A stretch of DNA of 64,000 nt from a virus: positions 62,001 to 126,000 of the IMG/VR virus record IMGVR_UViG_3300031251_000002; one strand, written 5' to 3'. Positions 16,268 through 24,526 of the stretch are shown piece by piece. Below the pieces are notes generated by a model. It did not search any database. It was not told where the DNA came from and worked only from the letters and a program-made list of their open reading frames with translations. Position 1 is the first letter of the stretch; each line of letters starts with the position of its first letter. The position numbers and the translations under genes are program-made.

Positions 16268-16440
16268 TGGCCTTGACTGACATCGTTTTTGGCGAGGGCG
16301 ACGAGGCGGGGTTTCTGGTGCAGACCGGAACGGGAAGCTATTCAGGCACCCTGACTGACGCCGTAACGAACGAGACGATGACTACTAAGGTTCCTCTTAG
16401 CGGAGGAGCGCCCTCAGGCTCCGTCATTCAGGTGTCGTAA
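16267..16440 (+). CDS. Hypothetical 57-residue protein
   Basis: A 57-residue protein between two larger virion genes, overlapping both by one base (TAATG at each end). The sequence has a beta-like pattern, G-S-Y-S-G-T-L-T-D-A-V-T-N-E-T, and no Cys. The perfect overlap at both ends is good support that it is real. The function is unknown. Confidence 0.6.
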   Translation: MALTDIVFGEGDEAGFLVQTGTGSYSGTLTDAVTNETMTTKVPLSGGAPSGSVIQVS

Positions 16441-16961
16441 TGGCCGTTCGGCGCTCCACCCCACTGATCGTGAGCTTCGCAGCGATTGACAGTTCCCTGC
16501 GCCCTGCGCGTAAGACGGGGATTACCTTCTCATCCGGGGACAGCAAGATTTCCAAGGATGGGGGTTCGTTCGCCAACACCGGGAATCTGCCTGCTGAGAT
16601 TGGTTCGACGGGGAGGTATTCGCTTTCTCTGTCGGCGGCGGAAGCAAACGCGGCATGGGTCCATGTCTCGGTTGAGCATACGGGCATGGATCCCGTGGAC
16701 ATCACCATCGGTACGAACGCTGATCCGTCTGGCTCAGTAGTTTCCAACGGGGGTAACACTGCCTCGACCTTCAAAACAGATCGCTCTGAAGCGACGACTG
16801 ACTTTTGGAAGGATGCCCTCCTACTCTTCACTTCTGGCTCCTTGGCAGGGCAGGTCAAGAAAGTCTCGGCCTTTGACGGGACTACCAAGTTCGTCACTCT
16901 GTCTTCAGCCTTCACAGCGGCTCCATCAGCCGCTGACCTGTTTGTGTTGATCAACGCATGA
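16440..16961 (+). CDS. Virion protein, paralogue of the 26554 gene (N-terminal domain)
   Basis: A 173-residue protein. Residues 10-90 share the pattern D-G-G-S-F-A-x-T-x-N ... E ... G-x-Y-x-L-x-L-x-x-x-E-x-N ... V-x-V ... P-V/x-x-I-x-I with the first 90 residues of the 262-residue protein at 26554, so the two are paralogues. The C-terminal half (F-W-K-D-A-L-L-L-F-T-S-G-S-L-A-G-Q-V-K-K-V) is of a type seen in phage structural proteins. It overlaps the next gene by four bases; that gene is also paired with a paralogue next to 26554. Confidence 0.6.
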   Translation: MAVRRSTPLIVSFAAIDSSLRPARKTGITFSSGDSKISKDGGSFANTGNLPAEIGSTGRYSLSLSAAEANAAWVHVSVEHTGMDPVDITIGTNADPSGSVVSNGGNTASTFKTDRSEATTDFWKDALLLFTSGSLAGQVKKVSAFDGTTKFVTLSSAFTAAPSAADLFVLINA

Positions 16962-17878
16962 GCTTCATCCTTTTCGATAGCTTCCAGACTGGGACGACCT
17001 ACGACATGTCGCTGGACATGGGGGCTGTTACTTCCGGCTTCTCTAACGCCGAGAACCTCAGTGCGGTTGGTAGCCTTGGGCTAGCTGCCGCTTCCGGTCT
17101 CACGGAGATCAGCGATCTCACGGCTGTCAGTGCCCTTTCGCTTTCTGCCATCCCGGCTATCTCGGAGACGGGCCTGCTGCTCCTGTTCCCGATCCTAGGG
17201 TTGCCTGCGACCTCGGACTTCGGGGAGTCTTCCTCCCTCCTGACTGCCGGTTCGACTAACTTATCGGCCACGACGGGCATGGGCCAGAGTGGTGGCCTTA
17301 TCGCTCTGGGGGCCTTGAGCCTTGGCGTGTCGGCAGCGTTGGCCGATAGCGGTGGACTGCTGCTAGAGGGCACCCTATCGCTCCCTGCCTCGTCTGCGCT
17401 TTCTCAGACTCAGACAGCGGCTTTGGGCGCTGCCGTAGCGTTCTCGGGCGCTTCTGGGCTGGCTGAAGCCTCTACATTGGCCGCTATTTCGTCCCTGAGC
17501 CTCCCTGCGGCCTCCGGGCTGCTTGGAGGGGGCCTTCTGGCCGCTGTTGCCTCTTTGCCCCTCTCAGCGGCTTCTGGCCTGTCCGAGACGGGCGGGTTGG
17601 CGTTCTCGGCTACGCTGGAACTAGACGCCACCTCGGCCTTTAACAGCTTGCCGGGATTGGCCTTCGATGTCGCTACGCAGCTTTCCGTAGCTGCCGATAC
17701 GGTAGTAATCAATGTGGTTAATTTTTCAAGCATTTTGACCCTAACGGGTATCTCGGGTTGGATTATTGATAGTGAGGTTTCAGGCGCAGCGCCGCCCTCT
17801 GCAACTTACAAGCTTCCGCTGTCCATGGTGTTGGATGCCCCGGCCCCATTTCAAGCGGTGATTCGTAGAACGAAATAA
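16958..17878 (+). CDS. Repeat protein (about 25-residue Ser/Ala/Leu repeats), paralogue of 27355
   Basis: A 306-residue protein built mainly from degenerate repeats of the form L-x-A-x-G-S-L-x-L-S/P-A-x-S-G-L-S-E-x-G-G, roughly every 22-30 residues from about residue 30 to 240. The regular Ser/Leu alternation suggests a beta-solenoid or extended fibre. The C-terminus is a different, more globular segment (I-S-G-W-I-I-D-S-E-V). The 439-residue protein at 27355 has the same repeats. It is probably a surface fibre or spacer. No known family is recognised. Confidence 0.6.
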   Translation: MSFILFDSFQTGTTYDMSLDMGAVTSGFSNAENLSAVGSLGLAAASGLTEISDLTAVSALSLSAIPAISETGLLLLFPILGLPATSDFGESSSLLTAGSTNLSATTGMGQSGGLIALGALSLGVSAALADSGGLLLEGTLSLPASSALSQTQTAALGAAVAFSGASGLAEASTLAAISSLSLPAASGLLGGGLLAAVASLPLSAASGLSETGGLAFSATLELDATSAFNSLPGLAFDVATQLSVAADTVVINVVNFSSILTLTGISGWIIDSEVSGAAPPSATYKLPLSMVLDAPAPFQAVIRRTK

Positions 17879-17886
17879 GGAGATTT

Positions 17887-18453
17887 ATGGATTTCACGCA
17901 TAAGAGCAAGAGCGACATGGGACAGGCAGCGGGGCTGGAAGCGGGTGCGTCTTCCTCTCTCGGGGCTTCTCCTCACACACACTACAAGGTTGAGTGCTTC
18001 GCTCCAGACGGTTCACTTCGTTGGGTTGAGGACTTCGACAACATCGTAGTCACGGCTGGCAAGAACATCCTCCTAGACTCGACTATCAAGACGGGTGTTA
18101 CCTCACCAACATGGTATGTCGGTCTGAAGGATACGGGCACCGTGTCTGCCGCTGACACCATGGCCTCGCACTCGGGCTGGGCTGAGCTTGGCGCTTCGAC
18201 ACCAACGTACTCAAACGCCACGCGCCCTGCCTTCACACCGGGTTCGATTTCAGCCGGTTCGGTTGACAACTCGGGAGCCAAGGCTGTGTTCAACATCAAT
18301 GCGACCCGGACTGTCTACGGGTGCTTCCTAGCGAACAACAGCACGGTTGATGGAACGACAGGCACGTTGTACGGAGCGGGCGATTTTGCCTCCTCCCGTT
18401 CGGTTATTTCGGGCGATACACTAAATGTCACAGTTACTTTGACAATCACTTAA
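17887..18453 (+). CDS. Conserved phage virion protein (fibre-associated type)
   Basis: A 188-residue protein after an AAGGAG ribosome-binding site. It has a recognisable conserved phage pattern: H-Y-K-V-E-C ... D-G-S-L-R-W-V-E-D-F-D-N-I-V-V-T-A-G-K-N ... W-Y-V-G-L-K-D-T-G ... A-D-T-M-A-S-H-S-G-W-A-E-L, then T-x-T-V-x-G and L-Y-G-A-G-D-F ... S-G-D-T-L-N-V-T-V-T-L-T. Such proteins occur in many tailed phages but have no settled role. The 56513-57007 protein has a similar N-terminal half. A strong terminator follows, so this closes a unit before the fibre genes. Confidence 0.7.
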   Translation: MDFTHKSKSDMGQAAGLEAGASSSLGASPHTHYKVECFAPDGSLRWVEDFDNIVVTAGKNILLDSTIKTGVTSPTWYVGLKDTGTVSAADTMASHSGWAELGASTPTYSNATRPAFTPGSISAGSVDNSGAKAVFNINATRTVYGCFLANNSTVDGTTGTLYGAGDFASSRSVISGDTLNVTVTLTIT

Positions 18454-18481
18454 ATCGCCAGACAGATTGTGAGTTCATGCT

Positions 18482-18513
18482 GCTGGCGTCCCGTTTGGAC
18501 GCCAGCGGTTTTT
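18482..18513 (+). terminator. Strong Rho-independent terminator
   Basis: A perfect 10-bp stem (GCTGGCGTCC with GGACGCCAGC), five-base loop, then GGTTTTT. It separates the conserved virion gene from the three-fibre cassette. Confidence 0.92.
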
Positions 18514-18532
18514 AGACTGAAGGACTTCGCTG

Positions 18533-19495
18533 ATGGCGGTTAGTTATTTCATTGCCCCGCCGGGGGTTTCTTTTGGTGACTCCACCTTAGGAAACACCGC
18601 TGGTGACACGGGGACAGTCGGGGGCCGACTCGTCCTTGCCGGTGGCAATAACATAACCCTGAGCGGCTCGTCCTCGGGCGCGTCACTAACCCTGACGATT
18701 TCGGGGCCGAACGGCGGGGGTGCAGGTGTTTCGACACTTGGCAACACGCTAGGCGCGACCGGAACTGTCGGTGGCCAGCTAGTCTTTGCTGGTGGTAGCA
18801 ACATCACGCTGAGCCAGTCTACGAATGGCAACTCAGCAACCATCACAATCCTAGGGGTCAACCCTTCGGCTGGCACTCAGACAGCCGGTATCTCCAACCT
18901 AGGTAACACGCTTGGCACCTCCGGTGTCATCACCGGTTCGGCCATTGAACTAGTCTTTGCGGGTGGTAACAACATTACGTTGAGCCAGAGTCTCAACGGT
19001 AGCTCGGCCACGATCACAGTTATCGGTCCGACTATCGCCTCATCTTTGACAGCAATCAACCTTTCGGCAGGTACGACAAGTAACAACCTATCTGCCTTCG
19101 TTCTGAGTAACTCAAACAACATCAGTTTTGGTCTCAACGGGTCAACGATCACAGCGATAGTAACCGTTGCCTCCAGTCTGACGGCGATCAATGTTTCGGC
19201 AGGTACGACCAGTAACAATCTCTCGGCTCTCAGTTTCAACAACGCTAACGGGGTCACCTTTGGACTCAATGCCTCGACAATCACCGCTTCGGTCGCTGCT
19301 CAGTCAAACCAGACTCTCGGCATGTATGCCATTGGGACTACGGCAGGGGCGGCGTCATCAACAACTATGGATGCGCGTAGCATCTCGTTCTCTGCATTTG
19401 GACCAATGAGTTTAGGCTTTTCAGCATCGTCGGTTTTGTTGTCGCTTGATGGCGCACTGTATAGCCCGATGCATGCATTTTTAGGAGGCATCTAA
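18533..19495 (+). CDS. Repeat-built fibre protein 1
   Basis: A 320-residue protein. It has three copies of repeat A (x-S-T-L-G-N-T-x-G-x-T-G-x-V-G-G-x-L-V-F-A-G-G-N-N-I-T-L-S; residues about 15-150), then two copies of repeat B (S-L-T-A-I-N-x-S-A-G-T-T-S-N-N-L-S-A ... F-G-L-N-x-S-T-I-T; residues about 165-255), then a unique C-terminal segment ending M-H-A-F-L-G-G-I. Repeats of this kind are typical of phage tail fibres or adhesins. The two later fibre genes use the same units. The stop overlaps the next ATG. Confidence 0.7.
   Translation: MAVSYFIAPPGVSFGDSTLGNTAGDTGTVGGRLVLAGGNNITLSGSSSGASLTLTISGPNGGGAGVSTLGNTLGATGTVGGQLVFAGGSNITLSQSTNGNSATITILGVNPSAGTQTAGISNLGNTLGTSGVITGSAIELVFAGGNNITLSQSLNGSSATITVIGPTIASSLTAINLSAGTTSNNLSAFVLSNSNNISFGLNGSTITAIVTVASSLTAINVSAGTTSNNLSALSFNNANGVTFGLNASTITASVAAQSNQTLGMYAIGTTAGAASSTTMDARSISFSAFGPMSLGFSASSVLLSLDGALYSPMHAFLGGI
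18724..18753 (+). repeat. 30-bp exact repeat, copy 1 (partner at 20844)
   Basis: Thirty identical bases, beginning AGGTGTTTCGAC and ending ACGCTAGG, occur here in fibre 1 and again at 20844-20873 in fibre 2, both coding for the start of a repeat-A unit. The sequences diverge on the right side immediately after. Confidence 0.85.
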
Positions 19496-19920
19496 TGCCG
19501 TTCACGCAGAACATCAACCCCACGTTTCCCAAGCAGCCACAGAACGGGAAGATCCAGATCCTCAACGGAACTGGAACAGCGAACGTCACGGTCTACACCG
19601 CTGGCGCGAGCGGCACCAAGGTGGTTGCGATCCTAGTCTCCAGTACGGACACCTCGCCCCGCGATGTCCAGATCAAGGTTACCAACGGCGGCACCGACTA
19701 CGTTTTGGGCACCAAGACCATTCCCGCCAACTCGGGAACTGCTGCCGGAACTGCCGCAGTGAACCTTCTTGACCCGAACGTAATCGTCGGTCTTCCGCTA
19801 GATAGTGACGGCAACCCGTTCATCTATCTGATCTCAGGGGACACCTTGACCGCTGCCGCGCTGACTACAGTGACTTCGGCTAAGGCAATCAACATCAACG
19901 CGGTTGTGGCTGACTTCTAA
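19495..19920 (+). CDS. Small fibre-associated protein, paralogue of 21972
   Basis: A 141-residue protein with TAATG overlap. It aligns along nearly all its length with the 140-residue protein at 21972: T-V/F-Y-T-A ... G-x-K-V/I ... S-S/T-T-D-T-S ... V-x-x-G-G-T-D-Y-x-x-G-T ... T-A-A-V-x-x-L ... D-S-x-G-x-x-Y-L ... T-S-x-K-x-I-x-I. Each follows a repeat-built fibre gene, so they may be fibre adaptors, chaperones or connector subunits. The fold looks like a beta-sandwich. No known name is recognised. Confidence 0.65.
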   Translation: MPFTQNINPTFPKQPQNGKIQILNGTGTANVTVYTAGASGTKVVAILVSSTDTSPRDVQIKVTNGGTDYVLGTKTIPANSGTAAGTAAVNLLDPNVIVGLPLDSDGNPFIYLISGDTLTAAALTTVTSAKAININAVVADF

Positions 19921-19941
19921 AGTCTAGATAGAGAGTTAAAA

Positions 19942-21963
19942 ATGGCTGATTTCCCTCTTCCGGGCCAACGCCCGACAACCCCTGCGATTCGGTCCATCGC
20001 AGTCAGCGGAAACACGCTCGGAACCACCATTTCTGTCCTTCACCGTTTCTTGCCGATTAACGCAACGGGACAGATTAGCGCGGGATTCAGCAACGGTTCG
20101 CTGTTGCTGTCCGTCCCGTCAATGGGAGTTTCAGCCGGTACAACCTCCGCATCGCTAGCGGCAGTCACGTTTGCTAACGGTAATGGTGTCAGCTTCGGGC
20201 TGAATGGATCCACCGTTACCGCAAGCATTGCGACCTCGCTGACCAACTTCAACATCTCCGCCGGTACAACTTCTAACAACCTATCGGCGTTGACGTTCGC
20301 CAACGGTAACAACGTCTCCTTCGGTCTGAACAACTCGACGCTCACCGCATCGGTTGCAACGTCGCTGACCAACATCAATTTCTCGGCAGGTACGACCTCG
20401 GCTAACCTGTCAGCGCTAACGTTCTCCAACTCTAACGGCATCAGCTTCGGACTGAACGCGGGTACGGTTACCGCTTCGGTTAACGCCATTGCAAACATCA
20501 ACGTCAGCGCCGGTACGACCTCCAACAACCTGACGCAGATTACTTTCAGCAACGCGAACAACGTCAGCTTCGGTCTCAACGCCTCGACCCTCACGGCTTC
20601 TATCGCTACCTCGCTGACCGCGATCAACCTGTCAGCCGGTACGACTTCCAACAACCTATCGGCGTTCACGCTCTCCAACAGCAACGGCCTGAGCTTCGGC
20701 TTGAACGGGTCTACCATTACCGGTAGCTACACCGTCCCGGTTGTGTCCAACGCTATTCAAAGCGTTTCTAGCGCGACCAACTCAGGAACTGGAGTTTCTC
20801 AGTTCGCTGCTCATGACCACGTTCACGCTGGAGTCGGCCCGGAAGGTGTTTCGACACTTGGCAACACGCTAGGAAATACCGGCGTGTTGATGGGTCGAGT
20901 TGTCTGGGCCGGTGGCAACAACATCACCCTGTCCGTCTCCTCGTCTAACAACAACGCTCAGACCATCACGATCATTGGTCCGACCATCGCTTCCTCGCTG
21001 ACCAACATCAACCTCTCAGCAGGAACAACCTCCAACAACCTCTCGGCGTTCACCCTGAGCAACTCCAACGGAGTCTCGTTCGGCTTGAACGGCAGCACGG
21101 TTACCGCTTCTATCGCTACCTCACTGACAGCCATCAACCTGTCGGCTGGTACGACGAGTAACAACCTGTCAGCGTTCACCATGAGCAACGCTAACAACGT
21201 TTCGTTCGGGCTGAACGGTTCGGTCATCACAGCTACTGCAACGGTTGCGACCAGCTTGACCAACATCAACTTCTCGGCTGGCACGACCTCCAACAACCTG
21301 TCAGCGATCACGTTCAGCAACTCCAACGGAGTGTCGTTCGGACTGAACGCCAGCACCGTGACGGCTTCTATTGCTACCTCGCTCACGGCGATCAACCTCT
21401 CGGCAGGTACAACCTCTAACAACCTGTCTGCGTTCACCATGAGCAACGCTAACAACGTGAGCTTCGGGTTGAACGGGTCAGTGATTACAGCTAGCGCGAC
21501 CGTAGCTTCGTCACTGACGGCGGTTAACATCTCGGCAGGTACGACTAGTAACAACCTGTCAGCGTTCACGTTCAGCAACGCCAACAACGTCAGCTTTGGA
21601 TTGAACGCTTCTACGATTACTGCATCAATCGCTACCAGCCTGACAGCCATCAACATCTCGGCAGGAACAACCTCAGGTAACCTGAGCGCCTTCACGTTCA
21701 GCAACGCAAACAGCATCACCTTTGGTTTGAATGCCTCTACGATCACGGCCAGCTTCTCGCAGTCAGTTCAGACGCAGGGGTTTGTCAACAGCATTTCCGT
21801 CCTTGGAAACACGGCTGGAACCGTCTCGGCTGGAACCGGTTTCTTGGCTCTGGCAGGTGGCAATAACATTACACTTTCAGGGTCTACGGCTGCTGGCAGC
21901 ATGACTCTTTCGATAGTTGGTAATGAGATTCAGTTCAATTACGCCTTCCTCGGCGGCGTGTAA
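19942..21963 (+). CDS. Repeat-built fibre protein 2 (eleven repeat-B units)
   Basis: A 673-residue protein after TAGAGAGTT and a short spacer. It consists of five repeat-B units of about 42 residues (from residue 60), a middle segment with D-H-V-H-A-G-V and one repeat A (residues about 270-345), six more repeat-B units (to about 605), and a C-terminal repeat-A-like end finishing N-Y-A-F-L-G-G-V. Each B unit has the form S-L-T-x-I-N-x-S-A-G-T-T-S-N-N-L-S-A-x-T ending F-G-L-N-x-S-x-x-T-A-S. It is probably an extended trimeric fibre shaft; the HxH motif may bind metal. Confidence 0.7.
   Translation: MADFPLPGQRPTTPAIRSIAVSGNTLGTTISVLHRFLPINATGQISAGFSNGSLLLSVPSMGVSAGTTSASLAAVTFANGNGVSFGLNGSTVTASIATSLTNFNISAGTTSNNLSALTFANGNNVSFGLNNSTLTASVATSLTNINFSAGTTSANLSALTFSNSNGISFGLNAGTVTASVNAIANINVSAGTTSNNLTQITFSNANNVSFGLNASTLTASIATSLTAINLSAGTTSNNLSAFTLSNSNGLSFGLNGSTITGSYTVPVVSNAIQSVSSATNSGTGVSQFAAHDHVHAGVGPEGVSTLGNTLGNTGVLMGRVVWAGGNNITLSVSSSNNNAQTITIIGPTIASSLTNINLSAGTTSNNLSAFTLSNSNGVSFGLNGSTVTASIATSLTAINLSAGTTSNNLSAFTMSNANNVSFGLNGSVITATATVATSLTNINFSAGTTSNNLSAITFSNSNGVSFGLNASTVTASIATSLTAINLSAGTTSNNLSAFTMSNANNVSFGLNGSVITASATVASSLTAVNISAGTTSNNLSAFTFSNANNVSFGLNASTITASIATSLTAINISAGTTSGNLSAFTFSNANSITFGLNASTITASFSQSVQTQGFVNSISVLGNTAGTVSAGTGFLALAGGNNITLSGSTAAGSMTLSIVGNEIQFNYAFLGGV
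20122..20745 (+). repeat. Tandem coding repeat B, units 1-5
   Basis: Five consecutive units of about 126 bp, each encoding about 42 residues, similar but not identical at DNA level. They form the N-terminal shaft of fibre 2. The long open frame on the opposite strand across these repeats is a by-product of the codon pattern. Confidence 0.8.
20844..20873 (+). repeat. 30-bp exact repeat, copy 2 (partner at 18724)
   Basis: Identical over 30 bases to 18724-18753 in fibre 1. It encodes the first residues of the single internal repeat A of fibre 2 and could be a recombination or conversion point between the two genes. Confidence 0.85.
20989..21760 (+). repeat. Tandem coding repeat B, units 6-11
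   Basis: Six consecutive units of about 126 bp forming the C-terminal shaft of fibre 2. Units 7 and 9 are especially similar (both read F-T-M-S-N-A-N-N-V-S-F-G-L-N-G-S-V-I-T-A), which suggests a recent two-unit duplication. Confidence 0.8.
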
Positions 21964-21971
21964 GGTAATGT

Positions 21972-22394
21972 ATGGCAGCTAACCTTCCAATCTATCCGGC
22001 CTCTCTCGCTAACGCCGGGGTTGTACTGAACAACGCTTCCGGCACCTCGCTGGTGACTTTCTACACCGCTACCGGTAACGGCGCGAAGATTGAAAGCATA
22101 TCGGCTACCAGTACGGATACCTCTGCCCGTGTCTTGGTCGTCACCATCAACGTCGGTGGCACTGATTACACGGTTGGCACAGTCAACATTCCAATCACTG
22201 CGGGTACAGACGCGGCAGCGACTGCGGCGGTCAGCATCCTTGAGAACAACTCCATGATGCCGTGGGTTCGCAGGGACAGCAATGGACGCGCTTACCTGTA
22301 CCTCCAGTCGGGTAACATCCTGAAGTTCAACTCTCAGGTAACAATCACCTCAACAAAGGTGATTCACATCGTAGGACAAATCGGCGTCTACTAA
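21972..22394 (+). CDS. Small fibre-associated protein, paralogue of 19495
   Basis: A 140-residue protein starting just after fibre 2 (GTAATGT then ATG). It is clearly related to the 19495 protein throughout but is diverged (roughly one residue in three identical by eye). The C-terminus ends V-I-H-I-V-G-Q-I-G-V-Y. Its stop overlaps the start of fibre 3. The alternation fibre, small protein, fibre, small protein, fibre suggests the pair was duplicated as a unit. Confidence 0.65.
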   Translation: MAANLPIYPASLANAGVVLNNASGTSLVTFYTATGNGAKIESISATSTDTSARVLVVTINVGGTDYTVGTVNIPITAGTDAAATAAVSILENNSMMPWVRRDSNGRAYLYLQSGNILKFNSQVTITSTKVIHIVGQIGVY

Positions 22395-24526
22395 TGTTTG
22401 GTGAGAATGATCCAAAGGCCCGAGGCCAAGTAGACAGCATCTCTCTGGCGGGGAATACCGCCGGTAATACGAGTGCTGGCACAGGACCGCTGGTTCTAGC
22501 CGGTGGTAACAACATTACTCTGTCCGCGCAGACCGCCATTCAGGGCGGTATGTCGGTTACTGTCTCCGGGCCTACCGTCATCCTTGACGCGCAGGGCATC
22601 AGCACGGGCGGCAATACGGCTGGTCAGACCGGCCTTGTCAGCCAGCAGCTTGTCTTTGTCGGCGGCAACAACATCACCCTGTCCGGTAGCGTTAACGCTC
22701 AGTCGGCAACGATTACCATCTCTGCCGGTGGCGGTGGTGCGGTTAATATCAGCGCTGGAACGACAAGTAACAACTTAAACGCACTCACGTTCGCGGATAG
22801 CAATGGTTTGAGTTGGGGCCTGAACGCTTCAACGATAACCGTTAGCTACACCGTCCCCCCGGTAAACACTGCCAACACCGCGATCCAATCAGTTCAGGGT
22901 TTCGTTTCCGCTGGAACTATGACGAGCTATGCTCGGGCGGATCATGCTCATGCTGGTGTTGCTAAACTATTTTTTGGATCAAACACGAAATCTGGTGGTG
23001 GACCGCTAACGATTACGGGCGATCCGTACGTTTCGTTGTCGTTTGATACGGCTGTTAATCAGGTTACGATTGACTGGCTTGGTCAACAGGCCACTACAGT
23101 ATCGGCTGTTACGTCCGCAAACGTGCTTGGAACTGCATCCAGTTCGTTTGCTATGCAGGACCATCAACACGCAGGTGTTGGCCTTGCTGGCGTGTCCAAC
23201 ATCGGAAACACTCTGGGTAACACGGCTGTCCTCCCCGGTCAGGTTGTCTTTGCTGGTGGTAACAACATCACACTTTCGATGTCCACCAGCGCCAACAACA
23301 ACATGACGATCACCATCTCTGCTGCGAACGGCGGCGGGGCAGGGTACACGGCTGGAATGTCCACGCAAGGAAACACAGCCGGTAACACTGGCATGGTGAC
23401 TGGACAACTTCAGCTTGTAGGATCGAACAACCTGACGCTCTCTGGATCAACGAACGCCGGATCCATGACGATCACCATTTCCGGTCCGTCGGCTGGGGGC
23501 ATGGGCGTTTCGACGCTCGGCAACTCGGCTGGAACGACGGGCACCGTTGGTGGCCAGATGGTCATGGTGGCTTCAGGCGGAGTCACCCTATCTCAGTCCA
23601 CGAACGGAAACTCGGGAACGATCACAATCACTGTTACCCCGAACGCCACGGCCTCATGGTTTGAGCCAGAAATCTATGGCGGTACGACGACAGGAACACA
23701 GGCTAACGGAACTGTCTATGTTCGACCGTTCTATGTTAACAACTACATATCGGCATATCGCGGTCAGATGCTGATGCAGATGACCAGCCAGAGCAACACG
23801 ACGATGAGCTTCTCCGGATCTGTTTCTGGAGGAAATGCCTCGTCGGCATCTGGATCGTGGGGTCTAAGCGGATCACTTTATGTCATGTCCCGAATCAGCA
23901 CCGGCACGGACGCCCATAGCTCTTTGATTGGTACTTTCTTTTCTCAGACCTACACCATGAGCATGGGTATGTCTAACTCGGTTAGCTGGTCTACCAACGC
24001 CTCCTCCGCTTCAGTTTCATGGACGACGGGCGGCAAGATTGGTTTCCTAAGCTCGATTGACTCAGCGGGTGGCGTTACTTACGGCAACTCAAGCACCACT
24101 TCATCGAACAGCTTTTCAAGCACCAGCACGAACGCTCACAGCTTCAGTTCGTCGGCTACTGTCAGCTTTGCATCCCAGCACCTCAGCCAGATCCGACCAA
24201 TTTTCTTCCCGATGGGCACAGCCCTTACTCCGGGCGAGTATTGGTTGGCCCACATTCAATCGACAAACACTGGTAGCACTAACCAAGGGTTGCAACAGCA
24301 GTGTCAGATGAACTCGGTTGGCTTGGTTTACTACACGACGCAGATTGGAACCCAGTATCAGGAAGTCGGCAACTCCGTGACCATCGCATCGAGCAACCTC
24401 ATGTGGGGGCTTGGCTCCTATAGTTCGTCAGGTAACTTGACGGCTGTTAGTGGAATTCCAATCTCACAGATTTCAAACATGAGCGGTTATTCGCTGTTCT
24501 TCCAGTTGCTCGCACAGGTGAAGTAA
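22394..24526 (+). CDS. Repeat-built fibre protein 3 with unique C-terminal domain
   Basis: A 710-residue protein. Five repeat-A units are spread over residues 10-420, with one repeat B (about residue 115) and two D-H-x-H-A-G-V motifs (D-H-A-H, D-H-Q-H) in the segments between. From about residue 420 the protein changes to a unique Ser/Thr/Gly/Met-rich domain of nearly 290 residues (A-S-W-F-E-P-E-I-Y-G-G ... Y-S-L-F-F-Q-L-L-A-Q-V-K). That end is the most likely receptor-binding tip. Its stop overlaps the ATG of the LamG protein. Confidence 0.7.
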   Translation: MFGENDPKARGQVDSISLAGNTAGNTSAGTGPLVLAGGNNITLSAQTAIQGGMSVTVSGPTVILDAQGISTGGNTAGQTGLVSQQLVFVGGNNITLSGSVNAQSATITISAGGGGAVNISAGTTSNNLNALTFADSNGLSWGLNASTITVSYTVPPVNTANTAIQSVQGFVSAGTMTSYARADHAHAGVAKLFFGSNTKSGGGPLTITGDPYVSLSFDTAVNQVTIDWLGQQATTVSAVTSANVLGTASSSFAMQDHQHAGVGLAGVSNIGNTLGNTAVLPGQVVFAGGNNITLSMSTSANNNMTITISAANGGGAGYTAGMSTQGNTAGNTGMVTGQLQLVGSNNLTLSGSTNAGSMTITISGPSAGGMGVSTLGNSAGTTGTVGGQMVMVASGGVTLSQSTNGNSGTITITVTPNATASWFEPEIYGGTTTGTQANGTVYVRPFYVNNYISAYRGQMLMQMTSQSNTTMSFSGSVSGGNASSASGSWGLSGSLYVMSRISTGTDAHSSLIGTFFSQTYTMSMGMSNSVSWSTNASSASVSWTTGGKIGFLSSIDSAGGVTYGNSSTTSSNSFSSTSTNAHSFSSSATVSFASQHLSQIRPIFFPMGTALTPGEYWLAHIQSTNTGSTNQGLQQQCQMNSVGLVYYTTQIGTQYQEVGNSVTIASSNLMWGLGSYSSSGNLTAVSGIPISQISNMSGYSLFFQLLAQVK

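Noticed and set aside
20958-21746. Long open frame on the minus strand across fibre 2 repeats (also at 20040-20717)
   Set aside because: It mirrors the repeat units, has no ribosome-binding site and low-complexity residues; it is a shadow of the fibre gene.
20122-21760. CRISPR-like or other non-coding tandem repeats
   Set aside because: Repeats are about 126 bp, in frame and code for similar protein units without constant-length unique spacers.
22394-24526. Diversity-generating retroelement target in fibre 3
   Set aside because: No reverse transcriptase, template repeat or A-rich variable repeat was seen in the window.
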